Positions 1 through 11,095 of a stretch of DNA of 64,000 nucleotides are shown here, piece by piece. Numbering within the stretch: position 1 is the first letter of the stretch; every line of letters starts with the position of its first letter. The stretch lies in the NCBI RefSeq assembly GCF_023078835.1, contig NZ_CP090898.1, positions 1,242,045 through 1,306,044 of the forward strand. The letters run 5' to 3'. This DNA is from Synechococcus sp. NB0720_010. GTDB taxonomy: Bacteria > Cyanobacteriota > Cyanobacteriia > PCC-6307 > Cyanobiaceae. The translations under genes and the position numbers were made by a program. The notes beneath the pieces are model-generated. The model did no database searches and had not been told where the DNA came from. It was given only the letters and a program-made list of their open reading frames with translations.

Positions 1-716
1 TTGGTGCTGAAACGACGGTGATAGACCGCGAAACTGACCGCGAAGCGTTCATCGCGAAGGTCCCCGTAGTAGGCGGAGAGGACCTCCGAGCGGACCATGC
101 CCTTGTAGACAACCGTCCGGCTGCTCAAGGACGCGAAGTAAAGGTCGCTTGGGACGGCACCCCAGACACTGCGCGCACGATCGCCGCAGCGGCGCCGCAG
201 GCGGAACAGCAGGGCCTCGAGGGCGTCACCATCGCAATCGGCAGCGAGCAGCCACTGCTCAATCACTGGAGCCGTGCCGCGGGCCAGAGGACCCAAGACG
301 CTGGGGTCCACGGGAACGCTGCGCCAGCCCAGGCTGCGCAGTCCCAGGGCCTGGGCTTCCTCATCGCAAAAGGCCTTGGCTTGATCGCGCTTGCCCGCCT
401 CGGCAGGCAGGAACACCATGCCCAAACCACGGGTTGCAGCTGAGGCGGCGGCAGCTTCAGGCCAAACCGCCTCGAGATAGGTCCAGGGGATGCCGCAGAG
501 CACACCAGCGCCATCGCCGGAATCGCCATCGCCGCCGCAGCCTCCGCGGTGCTCCATGCAGTCCAGACCGCGCAGGGCCTGCTTCAGGACCCAGTGGCTG
601 GTCTCACCTTTGAGGTTCGCCAGAAAACCAACGCCGCAGGCATCCTTCTCGCCGGCCACCTCTGCCGGGGCGGGGCTGTCGCAATGGGGCCAAACAGGAC
701 GAGAAGACAGCGGCAT
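1..716 (-). CDS. gltS: Ferredoxin-dependent glutamate synthase, N-terminal part (partial at window edge)
   Basis: This is the first 238 residues of a large glutamate synthase; the gene continues past base 1. The ATG is at 716. After a propeptide of about 26 residues comes EKDACGVGFLANLKG, whose Cys is the expected N-terminal nucleophile of the class II glutamine amidotransferase domain after processing. Family signatures follow: MEHRGG, DGDSGDGAG and, near the edge, YHRRFST. The enzyme transfers the glutamine amide nitrogen to 2-oxoglutarate to give two glutamates, with electrons from photosynthetic ferredoxin in cyanobacteria (GOGAT step of ammonium assimilation). The FMN and Fe-S domains lie outside the window, so ferredoxin rather than NADPH dependence is inferred from the cyanobacterial context. 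Confidence 0.93.
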   Translation of the reverse strand, partial: MPLSSRPVWPHCDSPAPAEVAGEKDACGVGFLANLKGETSHWVLKQALRGLDCMEHRGGCGGDGDSGDGAGVLCGIPWTYLEAVWPEAAAASAATRGLGMVFLPAEAGKRDQAKAFCDEEAQALGLRSLGWRSVPVDPSVLGPLARGTAPVIEQWLLAADCDGDALEALLFRLRRRCGDRARSVWGAVPSDLYFASLSSRTVVYKGMVRSEVLSAYYGDLRDERFAVSFAVYHRRFST

Positions 717-817
717 AGCCCAGCGACAACAGGTCTATCGGTAGTAACGAAGCAGCCGGGTCGACCGAACGGAAGGCGACGGATCGCCCTAAACCTCGGT
801 CCCGCTGCGAGCTACTG

Positions 818-847
818 AATCTAAAAGCTGGACCACCTGCAACTCAA
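818..847 (-). promoter_or_regulatory. Candidate promoter of the glutamate synthase gene
   Basis: Read on the minus strand, TTGAGT (842-847) and TAGATT (818-823) are separated by 18 bases, each matching the sigma-70 consensus in four of six positions. This would give a 5' leader of roughly 95 bases before the ATG at 716. I found no NtcA-type GTA-N8-TAC site and no glnA-type glutamine riboswitch core in the leader by eye. Position is predicted only. Confidence 0.35.
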
Positions 848-906
848 GCAAGTGCTGGCGGACCGCTCCAAGGTCGCTAGCGTTTCGAGACTGAGCGGGC
901 TGCTTC

Positions 907-2661
907 ATGGCTTTGATGCCCGTCCTGGCAGCCCTGCATCCCGGGATCCCGCTCATTCCACCGCCTCCGCCACCGGCCGAGGTGAGACCGATCCGGCAGG
1001 CGGAAGGGTCACTGATTCGCGCCAACGGACGCACGCAACCAGCCCGCTGGCGCATCGAACGGGGCGAGCTCTGGCTCACCCTCGAATTCCTGGAGAACCA
1101 GCTCGGCGTCCAGCGCTCCAGCGGAGAGCGGGGCATGCTGCAACTGGAATGGTTTGGCAGCGAAATCAGCCTTCCCGCCAGGCGACAACAGAGCCTGGGG
1201 GATGAGGTCGCTGTTCCAGTCAGCGACCTGCTGCGCCGCGTCGGCGTGAGCTTTGAGCCCTTCGGGAAAAACGAACTGAACCTGGAGCTCCCGGTTCGCC
1301 CCCTAGAAGCGATCCGCGCCAGGGACAACGGCATCAGCGGCCGGCGCGTGGTCCTTGACCTCAAGGCCCCGGCGCTGGTGCGCAGCGATGACGGCCAACT
1401 GGCCATCAGTGCCGAAGGCAACCCAGAGCAACTACGGCAACTGGCAGGGCTGGGGCTGAAACCCCGTCAAGAGAACGGCTGGCTTCAGCTGGAGGCCAAA
1501 GGGGAACGCCTAACCCTGGGCCGGCCTTGGCGCCTGGTCCTCGACCTGCCCAGCGACACCGCACTCACCAGCCTCAATCGCCCGAGCGGCACCAGCCCCA
1601 ACACCGCCCTTGCGACCCTGCAGCGCCAGGGGCTAGCCCTCAATCGAACGGTGGACCGCATCGGCAACCGCCAGGTCCTGATCAACAGCGTCCAGCTCGA
1701 TCCACGCCGAGTCCCGGTCGACTTGCGCCCGCTCAACCGAAGCAACGGGATGAAGGGCCTCAGCAGCCTCAGTCAGCTGGCCCGCAATGAATCGGCCCTG
1801 ATCGCCATTAATGGCGGCTTTTTCAATCGCGTGAACCGGCTTCCCCTGGGGGCGCTGAAGGACAACGGCCAGTGGCTCTCAGGACCGATCCTGAATCGGG
1901 GGGCCGTGGGCTGGGGCGATGGTGAACTTCCCCAGTTCGATCGACTCAGGCTTCAGGAGAGCGTGCTCGATCCACGCCAACGGCGCTGGTCGCTGATCAG
2001 CCTGAACAGCGGCTACGTCCAGAAGGGACTGGCCCGCTACACCGAAGCCTGGGGTCCGCGCTATCAGCCGTTAACCGGCCAAGAACTGGGGTTCGTGCTC
2101 CGCAATGGCGTTGTGCAACAGCGCATCGAGGGCATTCCCCAACCCGGGGTCCCCTTACGCGCCGGGGATGAACTGTTGGTGGCCCGCGGCGGGGTTCAGG
2201 TCGACTGGCAGCCGGGAGAACGCCTCGTGCTCAGCAGCCGATCGACTTCCGTCGTTGGGGACAAACCCTTTGTGGTCGGCGGTGGCCCGCTGCTGCTGCG
2301 CTCTGGGCTGGTGGCCCTCAACGGCCAAGCGGAGGGATTCAGCCCTGGCTTCATCCGTCAGGGCGCCCCAAGAACCGTGATCGCCAGCGACGGACGTCAG
2401 CTGTGGCTGATCACCCTGCAGGGGGTCAATAACGCCGGACCGACCTTGATGGAAACGGCGTTACTCCTGAAACAGCGCGGCCTCAAGGAGGCGCTGAACC
2501 TCGATGGAGGCAGCTCCACCGGCCTGGTTCTGGCGGATGTCCAAACCGTGAAAGGACGGGGCATCGCTGGTTCGGTCCACAACGGCATTGGCTTGATCCC
2601 CCGCGCACCGATGCCACGGCCCAACCGTCCGCCGGCGCGGCTGGCCTCCAGCCCGCCCTGA
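907..2661 (+). CDS. Phosphodiester glycosidase (DUF2233/NAGPA) domain protein
   Basis: 584 residues. The C-terminal half carries the hallmarks of the phosphodiester glycosidase family: AINGGFFNR around residue 300, and NLDGGSST followed by HNGIGL near residues 535-565. The N-terminal half (about residues 30-220) resembles repeated AMIN/copper-amine-oxidase-like beta domains seen in secreted cell-wall proteins, with Pro-rich IPPPPPP after the first 17 residues. An in-frame stop at 892 fixes ATG 907 as the earliest possible start. The short hydrophobic N-terminus could be a weak signal peptide, so an envelope location is likely but not proven. Family members cleave sugar-phosphodiester links in polysaccharides; the substrate here is unknown. 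Divergent from glutamate synthase, upstream of an IscA-like gene. Confidence 0.8.
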   Translation: MALMPVLAALHPGIPLIPPPPPPAEVRPIRQAEGSLIRANGRTQPARWRIERGELWLTLEFLENQLGVQRSSGERGMLQLEWFGSEISLPARRQQSLGDEVAVPVSDLLRRVGVSFEPFGKNELNLELPVRPLEAIRARDNGISGRRVVLDLKAPALVRSDDGQLAISAEGNPEQLRQLAGLGLKPRQENGWLQLEAKGERLTLGRPWRLVLDLPSDTALTSLNRPSGTSPNTALATLQRQGLALNRTVDRIGNRQVLINSVQLDPRRVPVDLRPLNRSNGMKGLSSLSQLARNESALIAINGGFFNRVNRLPLGALKDNGQWLSGPILNRGAVGWGDGELPQFDRLRLQESVLDPRQRRWSLISLNSGYVQKGLARYTEAWGPRYQPLTGQELGFVLRNGVVQQRIEGIPQPGVPLRAGDELLVARGGVQVDWQPGERLVLSSRSTSVVGDKPFVVGGGPLLLRSGLVALNGQAEGFSPGFIRQGAPRTVIASDGRQLWLITLQGVNNAGPTLMETALLLKQRGLKEALNLDGGSSTGLVLADVQTVKGRGIAGSVHNGIGLIPRAPMPRPNRPPARLASSPP

Positions 2662-2692
2662 CACACTGGGTCGACCCAGCCTTTTCTTTGCC

Positions 2693-3061
2693 ATGCCCAA
2701 GGGCCAAGGCATGCAACTCACCGCAGCGGCTGCCGCAGAGCTCGGCCGCCAAGCGGCCGTCGCCGGCACCCCGGGGATGATGCACCTTGACCTGGTGGAT
2801 GGCACCTGCGAGCGCTGGGTGATTCGCATTCGTCCGGGCCGTCTGGCCGGAGTTCCCGTGGCACGCGCCGACGGGATCACTCTGTTTGCCCCCGGCGACC
2901 AGGGCGAGCGACTCAACACCCTCGAGCTCGACTATCGAGGTGACCTCAGCGGGGGCGGGTTCTTGATCCGCACCGGCCGAGAGCACCGCGTTTGCGCTTG
3001 TGGTGCGGCCTTTGGCCCCGCTGACGAACCCGCTCTGGGTGGCAGCACCTCGACAAAGTAA
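2693..3061 (+). CDS. IscA/SufA-like (A-type carrier) family protein
   Basis: 122 residues. The start MPKGQGMQLTAAAAAEL and the later CACGAAFGP resemble the A-type iron-sulfur carrier fold (HesB/IscA/SufA), in which a distal Cys and a C-terminal Cys-x-Cys bind iron or a cluster. Cys is present in DGTCERW, near the usual first ligand, and in CAC, so all three ligands can be proposed. A 13-residue tail follows that is not typical. Starts 31 bases after the preceding gene and ends 69 bases before rpsL. Likely role is Fe-S cluster delivery; this is a family-level assignment only. Confidence 0.7.
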   Translation: MPKGQGMQLTAAAAAELGRQAAVAGTPGMMHLDLVDGTCERWVIRIRPGRLAGVPVARADGITLFAPGDQGERLNTLELDYRGDLSGGGFLIRTGREHRVCACGAAFGPADEPALGGSTSTK

Positions 3062-3080
3062 TGTGGCGGATTGTCGAAAC

Positions 3081-3096
3081 GGTCGGCTCTCCGACC
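3081..3096 (+). other. Perfect 6-bp hairpin in the rpsL leader
   Basis: GGTCGG, loop CTCT, CCGACC, 35 bases before the rpsL start codon. There is no T-run after it, so it is probably not an intrinsic terminator. It could be a leader structure of the str operon transcript or chance in GC-rich DNA. Confidence 0.3.
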
Positions 3097-3130
3097 TCGC
3101 TTCCGGCCCCTCGAAAACTCCCGGCCCTCG

Positions 3131-3505
3131 ATGCCCACGATTCAGCAGCTGATCCGCAGTGAGCGGACGCGCCTTACCCGCAAGACCAAGTCGCCCGCAC
3201 TGCGCTCCTGCCCTGAGCGCCGTGGTGTCTGCACCCGCGTGTACACCTCAACCCCGAAGAAGCCGAACTCGGCTCTGCGGAAGGTGGCCCGTGTGCGCCT
3301 GACCTCCGGCTTTGAGGTGACCGCCTATATCCCCGGTATCGGCCACAACCTGCAGGAACACTCCGTGGTGATGATCCGCGGCGGTCGTGTGAAGGACCTG
3401 CCCGGTGTCCGCTACCACATCATTCGCGGCACCCTCGACACCGCGGGTGTGAAGGACCGTCGTCAGTCCCGCTCCAAGTACGGCGCCAAAACCCCCAAGG
3501 ATTGA
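3131..3505 (+). CDS. rpsL: 30S ribosomal protein S12
   Basis: 124 residues beginning [12 protein letters not shown]; the frame is open upstream to a TTG at 3071 but S12 homology begins at this ATG. Contains the universally conserved decoding-site stretch [17 protein letters not shown] and the [10 protein letters not shown] segment, with Lys and Pro at the positions where streptomycin-resistance mutations occur (KKPNS and PGVR). S12 sits at the decoding centre of the small subunit. First gene of the str operon rpsL-rpsG-fusA-tuf-rpsJ. The C-terminal KYGAKTPKD is typical of cyanobacterial and plastid S12. Confidence 0.99.
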   Translation: MPTIQQLIRSERTRLTRKTKSPALRSCPERRGVCTRVYTSTPKKPNSALRKVARVRLTSGFEVTAYIPGIGHNLQEHSVVMIRGGRVKDLPGVRYHIIRGTLDTAGVKDRRQSRSKYGAKTPKD

Positions 3506-3547
3506 TTTCCTTTCGACGTTCGTTTCTGACTTCCTCCCCTTAGCTCT

Positions 3548-4018
3548 ATGTCACGCCGCAACGCCGCCGAGAAGCGCCCGGTTCTTCCCGATCCCCAGTT
3601 CAACAGCCGTCTGGCAACCATGATGGTTGCCCGTCTGATGAAGCACGGCAAGAAGTCCACCGCTCAGCGGATTCTTTCCGACGCCTTCACGCTGATCAAC
3701 GAGCGGACCGGCAGTGACGCCCTCGAGCTGTTCGAAACCGCGGTGAAGAACGCCACTCCCCTCGTGGAAGTGCGTGCCCGCCGCGTCGGTGGTGCCACCT
3801 ACCAGGTGCCCATGGAAGTCCGTCAGGAGCGTGGCACCGCCATGGCCCTGCGCTGGCTCGTGAATTTCTCGCGCGCCCGCAACGGCCGGAGCATGGCCCA
3901 GAAGCTGGCCGGCGAACTGATGGATGCCGCCAACGAAGCTGGCAGCGCCGTTCGCAAGCGCGAAGAGACCCACAAGATGGCCGAAGCCAACAAGGCCTTC
4001 GCTCACTACCGCTACTAA
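3548..4018 (+). CDS. rpsG: 30S ribosomal protein S7
   Basis: 156 residues, the usual bacterial length. [18 protein letters not shown] at the start, [30 protein letters not shown] and ALRWLV are S7 family signatures. S7 nucleates assembly of the 3' major domain of 16S rRNA and contacts tRNA at the exit site. 42 bases after rpsL and 89 bases before fusA. In E. coli S7 represses str operon translation; no equivalent site was tested here. Confidence 0.99.
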   Translation: MSRRNAAEKRPVLPDPQFNSRLATMMVARLMKHGKKSTAQRILSDAFTLINERTGSDALELFETAVKNATPLVEVRARRVGGATYQVPMEVRQERGTAMALRWLVNFSRARNGRSMAQKLAGELMDAANEAGSAVRKREETHKMAEANKAFAHYRY

Positions 4019-4107
4019 GCGGAACTGCGGCATCTCAGGTCGGATGTGACCGACTTGTAGAGTGACGCCCGCTTTTTTGTCGATTCCACCCTCCGGAGAC
4101 CTGCCCC

Positions 4108-6183
<2,076 letters not shown>

Positions 6184-6222
6184 TCTTTTCCCTACCCATT
6201 TACCCCCCGATTCTTTTTCATC

Positions 6223-7422
6223 ATGGCTCGCGAGAAGTTCGAAAGGAATAAGCCCCACGTCAACATCGGCACCATCGGCCACGTTGACCACGGCAAGACC
6301 ACCCTCACCGCCGCCATCACCAACGTGCTGGCCAAGAAGGGTCAGGCCAAAGTTCAGAACTACGCCGACATCGACGGTGCTCCCGAAGAGCGTGAGCGCG
6401 GTATCACCATCAACACCGCCCACGTTGAGTACGAGACCGCCGGTCGTCACTACGCCCACGTGGACTGCCCTGGTCACGCGGACTATGTGAAGAACATGAT
6501 CACCGGTGCTGCCCAGATGGACGGCGCCATCCTGGTGGTGGCAGCCACCGACGGCCCCATGGCCCAAACCAAGGAGCACATCCTCCTGGCCAAGCAGGTG
6601 GGCGTTCCCGCTCTGGTGGTTGCACTGAACAAGTGCGACATGGTCGACGACGAGGAAATCCTCGAGCTCGTCGAGATGGAAGTGCGTGAACTGCTCAGCA
6701 GCTACGACTTCCCCGGCGACGACATCCCCGTGGTGAAGGTCTCCGGCCTCAAGGCGATCGAAGGCGAAGCCGACTGGGAAGCCAAGATCGACGAGCTGAT
6801 GGACGCCGTTGACACCGCGATCCCCGAGCCCGAGCGCGAAATCGACAAGCCCTTCCTGATGGCTGTCGAAGACGTCTTCTCCATCACCGGTCGCGGCACC
6901 GTGGCCACTGGCCGCATCGAGCGCGGTGTGGTCAAGGTGGGTGAAACCGTCCAGATTGTGGGTATCAAGGACACCCGCGAAACGACCGTCACCGGCGTGG
7001 AGATGTTCCGCAAGCTCCTCGACGAGGGCATGGCTGGCGACAACGTGGGTCTCCTGCTGCGCGGCATCCAGAAGGAAGACATCGAGCGCGGCATGGTGCT
7101 CGTGAAGCCCGGCTCCATCACCCCTCACACCAAGTTCGAGGGTGAGGTCTACGTGCTGAAGAAGGAAGAAGGCGGCCGCCACACCCCCTTCTTTGCTGGC
7201 TATCGCCCGCAGTTCTACATCCGTACGACCGACGTGACCGGTCAAATCACCGCTTTCACCGCCGACGACGGCTCCAACGTGGAAATGGTGATGCCCGGTG
7301 ACCGCATCAAGATGACCGGCGAGCTGATCTGCCCCGTCGCCATCGAGCAAGGCATGCGCTTCGCTATCCGCGAAGGCGGCCGCACCATCGGTGCTGGCGT
7401 GGTCTCCAAGATCATCGCCTGA
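6223..7422 (+). CDS. tuf: Elongation factor Tu
   Basis: 399 residues. [14 protein letters not shown] (P-loop), [13 protein letters not shown] (switch I), [20 protein letters not shown] and [10 protein letters not shown] (G4) define EF-Tu; domains II and III follow with [10 protein letters not shown] and [13 protein letters not shown]. It delivers aminoacyl-tRNA to the ribosome. 39 bases after fusA, in the standard cyanobacterial order. Strong codon bias toward C-ending codons, as expected for a highly expressed gene. Confidence 0.99.
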   Translation: MAREKFERNKPHVNIGTIGHVDHGKTTLTAAITNVLAKKGQAKVQNYADIDGAPEERERGITINTAHVEYETAGRHYAHVDCPGHADYVKNMITGAAQMDGAILVVAATDGPMAQTKEHILLAKQVGVPALVVALNKCDMVDDEEILELVEMEVRELLSSYDFPGDDIPVVKVSGLKAIEGEADWEAKIDELMDAVDTAIPEPEREIDKPFLMAVEDVFSITGRGTVATGRIERGVVKVGETVQIVGIKDTRETTVTGVEMFRKLLDEGMAGDNVGLLLRGIQKEDIERGMVLVKPGSITPHTKFEGEVYVLKKEEGGRHTPFFAGYRPQFYIRTTDVTGQITAFTADDGSNVEMVMPGDRIKMTGELICPVAIEQGMRFAIREGGRTIGAGVVSKIIA

Positions 7423-7431
7423 TCTAGGGTT

Positions 7432-7458
7432 GAGGGGTGGAGCTCGTCTCCACCCCTC
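7432..7458 (+). other. Perfect 11-bp hairpin between tuf and rpsJ
   Basis: GAGGGGTGGAG (7432-7442), loop CTCGT, CTCCACCCCTC (7448-7458), starting 9 bases after the tuf stop. No T-run follows, so it is not a classical intrinsic terminator. It may protect the 3' end of tuf mRNA, act as a processing site, or reduce read-through into rpsJ. Confidence 0.5.
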
Positions 7459-7589
7459 TCTCACGCACCTCGACAATCCAGCTGCTTTGGGTTTGTTCCG
7501 GTTCCCGGCACCCAGCGCTTCCCTTCCTGTGCCTTGTCCCGCAAGGATCAAGCCAGAACCGTTGAACGCTTAACGACGTCAGACACTCC

Positions 7590-7910
7590 ATGTCCACCGC
7601 TATCGCCCAGCAGAAGATCCGCATCCGCCTGAAGGCTTTTGACCGCCGCATGCTGGATCTGTCCTGCGAAAAAATCATCGAAACGGCTGATCACACCGCT
7701 GCAACTGCGATCGGTCCGATTCCCCTGCCCACCAAGCGCAAGATCTATTGCGTGCTGCGCTCGCCCCACGTGGACAAGGATTCCCGTGAGCACTTCGAGA
7801 CCCGCACCCACCGCCGGATTATCGATATCTACAGCCCCTCGGCGAAGACCATCGACGCTCTGATGAAGCTCGACCTGCCCAGCGGCGTCGACATCGAAGT
7901 CAAGCTCTGA
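7590..7910 (+). CDS. rpsJ: 30S ribosomal protein S10
   Basis: 106 residues with the S10 pattern [43 protein letters not shown] and [13 protein letters not shown]. Besides its place in the 30S head, S10 (NusE) takes part in transcription antitermination. It is separated from tuf by 167 bases including a perfect hairpin and is followed by a strong terminator, so it ends the str operon here, as in other cyanobacteria where S10 follows tuf instead of leading the S10 operon. Confidence 0.99.
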   Translation: MSTAIAQQKIRIRLKAFDRRMLDLSCEKIIETADHTAATAIGPIPLPTKRKIYCVLRSPHVDKDSREHFETRTHRRIIDIYSPSAKTIDALMKLDLPSGVDIEVKL

Positions 7911-7935
7911 TTCCTCGCTTTGCAGCTGGATCCCC

Positions 7936-7962
7936 AAAACCCGCCTCAGGGCGGGTTTTTTT
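7936..7962 (+). terminator. Intrinsic terminator of the str operon
   Basis: AAAACCCGCC (7936-7945), loop TCAG, GGCGGGTTTT (7950-7959) followed by more T residues: a perfect 10-bp stem 25 bases after the rpsJ stop. Confidence 0.9.
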
Positions 7963-8034
7963 GTGTGTTCGATCCACACGAGAGTGAATCATCGCTGCCT
8001 AGGATTCGCCCTCCTCAGGCAGAAGTGCAACGAC

Positions 8035-8706
8035 GTGACGCAACTGGCCGTGAGAGAACTACCGCTGTTCCCGCTGCCGGATGTGGTGCTCTTCCCCCAG
8101 GAGGTGCTGCCGTTGCACATCTTTGAGCCGCGCTACCGCATGATGCTGCGCACGGTTCTGGAGAGTGACCGGCGCTTTGGGGTGGTCCGCTGGGACCCCC
8201 AGGAAGGCACGATGGCCAGCGTGGGCTGTTGCGCTGAGATCCTGCAGTGCCAAACCCAGGACGACGACCGCAGCTACATCGTCACGATGGGACAGCAGCG
8301 CTTCAGGTTGCTGGAGGTGGTGCGCGAAGCCCCCTTCAAGGTCGGCCTGGTGAGCTGGATTGAGGACGAGCAGCCCGAGGACCACAGCGGGCTTCAGGAA
8401 CTCTCCGGAGAGGTCAGCAGTGCCCTCAAGGACGTGGTGGAACTGACCGGCAAGCTGATGGGAAAACCCACCAGCCTCCCCAGCGACCTTCCGGACCTGC
8501 CCAGGGAGCTCTCCTATTGGATCGGCTCCCACCTGGGTGGTCCCGTGGCTGATCAACAGCAGGCCCTGCTGGAGATCACGAACACCGAAGAGCGGCTGCG
8601 TCAGGAATTCGAACTGCTGGATGAGACCCGGCGTCAGCTGGCCGCTCGAACGGTCCTGGAGTCGACCCTGCGCGACCTGAAGACGGGCGAGAGCGAGGAG
8701 GACTGA
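8035..8706 (+). CDS. LON peptidase substrate-binding (LON-N) domain protein
   Basis: 223 residues from a GTG (MTQLAVRELPLFPLP). The frame is open back to 7963, but that start would overlap the terminator region and family similarity begins at RELPLFPLPDVVLFPQEVLPLHIFEPRYR, the typical N-terminal signature of the Lon substrate-binding domain. There is no AAA+ or protease domain, so this is a stand-alone LON-N protein of unknown partner. The C-terminal third (from about residue 165) is helical and charged. Stop is one base from the start of the next gene, so the two are probably translated together. Confidence 0.85.
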   Translation: MTQLAVRELPLFPLPDVVLFPQEVLPLHIFEPRYRMMLRTVLESDRRFGVVRWDPQEGTMASVGCCAEILQCQTQDDDRSYIVTMGQQRFRLLEVVREAPFKVGLVSWIEDEQPEDHSGLQELSGEVSSALKDVVELTGKLMGKPTSLPSDLPDLPRELSYWIGSHLGGPVADQQQALLEITNTEERLRQEFELLDETRRQLAARTVLESTLRDLKTGESEED

Positions 8707-8707
8707 G

Positions 8708-9694
8708 ATGCCCACCCCTGCCGTTTTGGCGCTGCTCAGCCCCTGGGCGAGCGGCCTGATGCTGGCGGCCGCCGTGGCAGCGGTCCTGTTACTCATTGGC
8801 CTGGCGATTTGGTCAGCGCGCGATCGGGCCTTCGAGAGCACCGCCAGCGTGGCGGAGGCCTACGACCGCTGGACCGACGACCAACTGCTGGAGCGGCTTT
8901 GGGGCGACCACGTCCACCTCGGGCACTACGGCTCTCCGCCAGAAACCCGGGACTTTCGGGCCGCCAAGGCTGACTTTGTCCACGAACTGGCGCGTTGGAG
9001 CGGGCTGGATCAGCTGCCCAAAGGCAGCACCGTCCTGGATGTCGGCTGCGGCATCGGTGGCAGTGCCCGGATCCTGGCCCGCGACTACGGCCTGAACGTG
9101 CTCGGCATCAGCATCAGCCCAGGCCAAATTCAACGGGCGCAGGAGCTCACCCCAGAGGGCCTGAGCTGCCGCTTCGCGGTGATGGATGCCCTCGATCTTC
9201 AACTAGAAAACGGCAGCTTTGATGCGGTCTGGAGCGTGGAAGCAGGCCCTCACATGCCTGATAAGCAGCGCTACGCCGATGAACTGCTGCGGGTGCTCAA
9301 ACCCGGTGGTCTCTTGGCCGTGGCCGACTGGAACCGCCGCGATCCGGAGGTCAAACCCCTCAACCGCAAGGAGCGCTGGGTGATGCACCAGCTCCTGGTG
9401 CAGTGGGCCCACCCGGAATTCGCCAGCATCCCGGGTTTTCGGCGCAACCTCGAGCAAAGCCCCTGGAGCAGCGGCGCCCTCGTGGAGACCGGCGACTGGA
9501 GCCGCGAGACCCTGCCCTCCTGGATTGAATCCATCCTCGAAGGAGTGCGCAGGCCCAAAGCAGTCCTCGGCCTGGGTCCTAAAGCTGTGCTGATGGGGCT
9601 GCGTGAGTCACCCACCCTGCTGCTGATGCATTGGGGCTTCGCCACCGGAATGATGCAGTTCGGTGTCTTCCGAACCCGCAAACCGGCGGCCTAG
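8708..9694 (+). CDS. 2-methyl-6-phytyl-1,4-benzoquinol methyltransferase-like protein
   Basis: 328 residues. One N-terminal membrane segment (about residues 8-36) is followed by a class I SAM methyltransferase: VLDVGCGIGGSARILA (motif I), FDAVWSVEAGPHMPDK and LLRVLKPGGLLAVADWN. The WGDHVHLGHYG and GPHMPDK stretches closely match, from memory, the Synechocystis Sll0418 enzyme, which methylates 2-methyl-6-phytylbenzoquinol (tocopherol) and related prenylquinols. Membrane anchoring fits a lipophilic quinol substrate. Its 3' end overlaps the convergent pheA by 4 bases. Confidence 0.85.
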   Translation: MPTPAVLALLSPWASGLMLAAAVAAVLLLIGLAIWSARDRAFESTASVAEAYDRWTDDQLLERLWGDHVHLGHYGSPPETRDFRAAKADFVHELARWSGLDQLPKGSTVLDVGCGIGGSARILARDYGLNVLGISISPGQIQRAQELTPEGLSCRFAVMDALDLQLENGSFDAVWSVEAGPHMPDKQRYADELLRVLKPGGLLAVADWNRRDPEVKPLNRKERWVMHQLLVQWAHPEFASIPGFRRNLEQSPWSSGALVETGDWSRETLPSWIESILEGVRRPKAVLGLGPKAVLMGLRESPTLLLMHWGFATGMMQFGVFRTRKPAA

Positions 9695-10515
9695 AGCTGG
9701 GTCATCGGATAGGCCCCAAACACCGCCAGGTGCTCGCATAGGGGCTTGAGCTCCTCCATGGCCTGTTGCAGCGGTTCGGGTCCGCTGGGCAGTTCCAGGT
9801 CCACAAAAAAGATGTACTCGCCCATCTCCCGCTTGGAGGGGCGGGACTCAATGCGGCTCATGTTCAGGTCCCGATGGGCAAAGCAAGCCAGGGCCTTGAG
9901 CAGAGCACCGGGTTGGTTCGCCTGGAGTGAGAAGGCCAAGCTGGCCAGCTCGCCATGCCAGTTGCGCTCGCCCTGACGCAGCAGCAAAAAGCGGGTGCAG
10001 TTGCCTGCCACATCGTTAATGGGATAGGCCAACTCCTTGAGGTCGTGCTCCTTGGCGGCCTGCTGGGACGCGATGGCCGCACGGAAGTGACTGCCGGCCA
10101 CCATGCGGGCCGCCTCTGCGGTCGAGCTCGTGGGCAGCTGCAGGGCATTGGGCAGGTTGGTGCTCAGCCAGAGGCTGCACTGCGCCAGGGCCTGGGGATG
10201 GGAGAGGACTTCGCTGACCCCCTCCACGCTGCCGCTGCCGACCAGGGCATGGCGAATCGGCAACACCACCGCCCGGGAGATCTCGAGTTCTGGGTGCTCC
10301 CAGAGCGCATCCAAACAGGCCGTGACACCGCCCTCGACGGAGTTCTCGACGGGGACCACCGCGGCATCCACCCGACCGGCGGCAAGGGCCTGAATCACTG
10401 CACGAATTCCGGTCTGGGGCAGCAGTTCAGGCGCCTCCCACTGCTCGAGCTTGGCGAAGGCCTGGGCCGCCTGCTCCCCATAGGTGCCCACCGGACCAAG
10501 AAAAGCAATGCGCAT
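9691..10515 (-). CDS. pheA: Prephenate dehydratase
   Basis: 274 residues, the size of a monofunctional enzyme. N-terminal dehydratase domain: FLGPVGTYGEQAA, VPVENSVEGGV and NCTRFLLL; a C-terminal ACT domain contains the ESRPSKREMGEYIFFVDLE motif that binds phenylalanine for feedback inhibition. It converts prephenate to phenylpyruvate in phenylalanine biosynthesis. No chorismate mutase domain is fused. ATG at 10515 is 52 bases from the divergent DUF1997 gene. Confidence 0.96.
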   Translation of the reverse strand: MRIAFLGPVGTYGEQAAQAFAKLEQWEAPELLPQTGIRAVIQALAAGRVDAAVVPVENSVEGGVTACLDALWEHPELEISRAVVLPIRHALVGSGSVEGVSEVLSHPQALAQCSLWLSTNLPNALQLPTSSTAEAARMVAGSHFRAAIASQQAAKEHDLKELAYPINDVAGNCTRFLLLRQGERNWHGELASLAFSLQANQPGALLKALACFAHRDLNMSRIESRPSKREMGEYIFFVDLELPSGPEPLQQAMEELKPLCEHLAVFGAYPMTQL

Positions 10516-10567
10516 GGGGCTGATCGGGCCGTGCTCGATAGGATCATGCCGCCCCGGCCGCCTTTTG

Positions 10568-11095
10568 ATGCCCCTGGCCTTCAGTGCCAGCCAAGCGTTG
10601 CAGTTGCCGGTGCAGCAGAACGCTGAGCGTCTGGGTGCCTACCTGGACGATGAAGAGCAGGTGATTGAAGCCCTGCTCGAGGCCCAGCAACTCAGCAAGA
10701 TCGCTCCTGGGCGCTACCGCTACACGGTGACCAAGCTGCAGGTCTTCCAACTGCAGATTCAACCGGTGGTGGACCTGGTGGCGCGGCGGAGCCCCAACCG
10801 GATCGAACTGGAGGCCATCGACTGCCAGCTCGAAGGCCTCGGGGTCGTCGATGATTTCCAACTCAGCCTGGGCTCCTGGCTGGAGGCCCGCGGCGGTGAG
10901 TTGGTCGGGGAGGCCAGCCTGGCCGTCAGTGTCAGCCAACCCAGCCTGTTGAAGCTGATCCCCACCAAAGTCCTGGAGGCCACGGGGCGCTCACTGCTCG
11001 CGGGCATCCTGCTGGGGATCAAAACCCGGGTGGGACAGCAACTGATCAACGACTTTCAGCGCTGGTGCAAGCAGCACGCCAGCGTCGAGGCCTAG
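10568..11095 (+). CDS. DUF1997 family protein
   Basis: 175 residues from ATG 10568 ([20 protein letters not shown]). The frame is open upstream to 10484, but that would run through the pheA start, so the inner ATG is preferred. Residues 20-165 match the DUF1997 family of cyanobacteria and plastids ([54 protein letters not shown]). No signal peptide or catalytic motif is visible; function unknown. Its end overlaps convergent rnhB by 4 bases. Confidence 0.75.
   Translation: MPLAFSASQALQLPVQQNAERLGAYLDDEEQVIEALLEAQQLSKIAPGRYRYTVTKLQVFQLQIQPVVDLVARRSPNRIELEAIDCQLEGLGVVDDFQLSLGSWLEARGGELVGEASLAVSVSQPSLLKLIPTKVLEATGRSLLAGILLGIKTRVGQQLINDFQRWCKQHASVEA

Noticed and set aside
717-906. Possible glutamine riboswitch (glnA or downstream-peptide motif) before glutamate synthase
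   Set aside because: The conserved GGACGGAAGUAGG-like core is not present on either strand of the leader.
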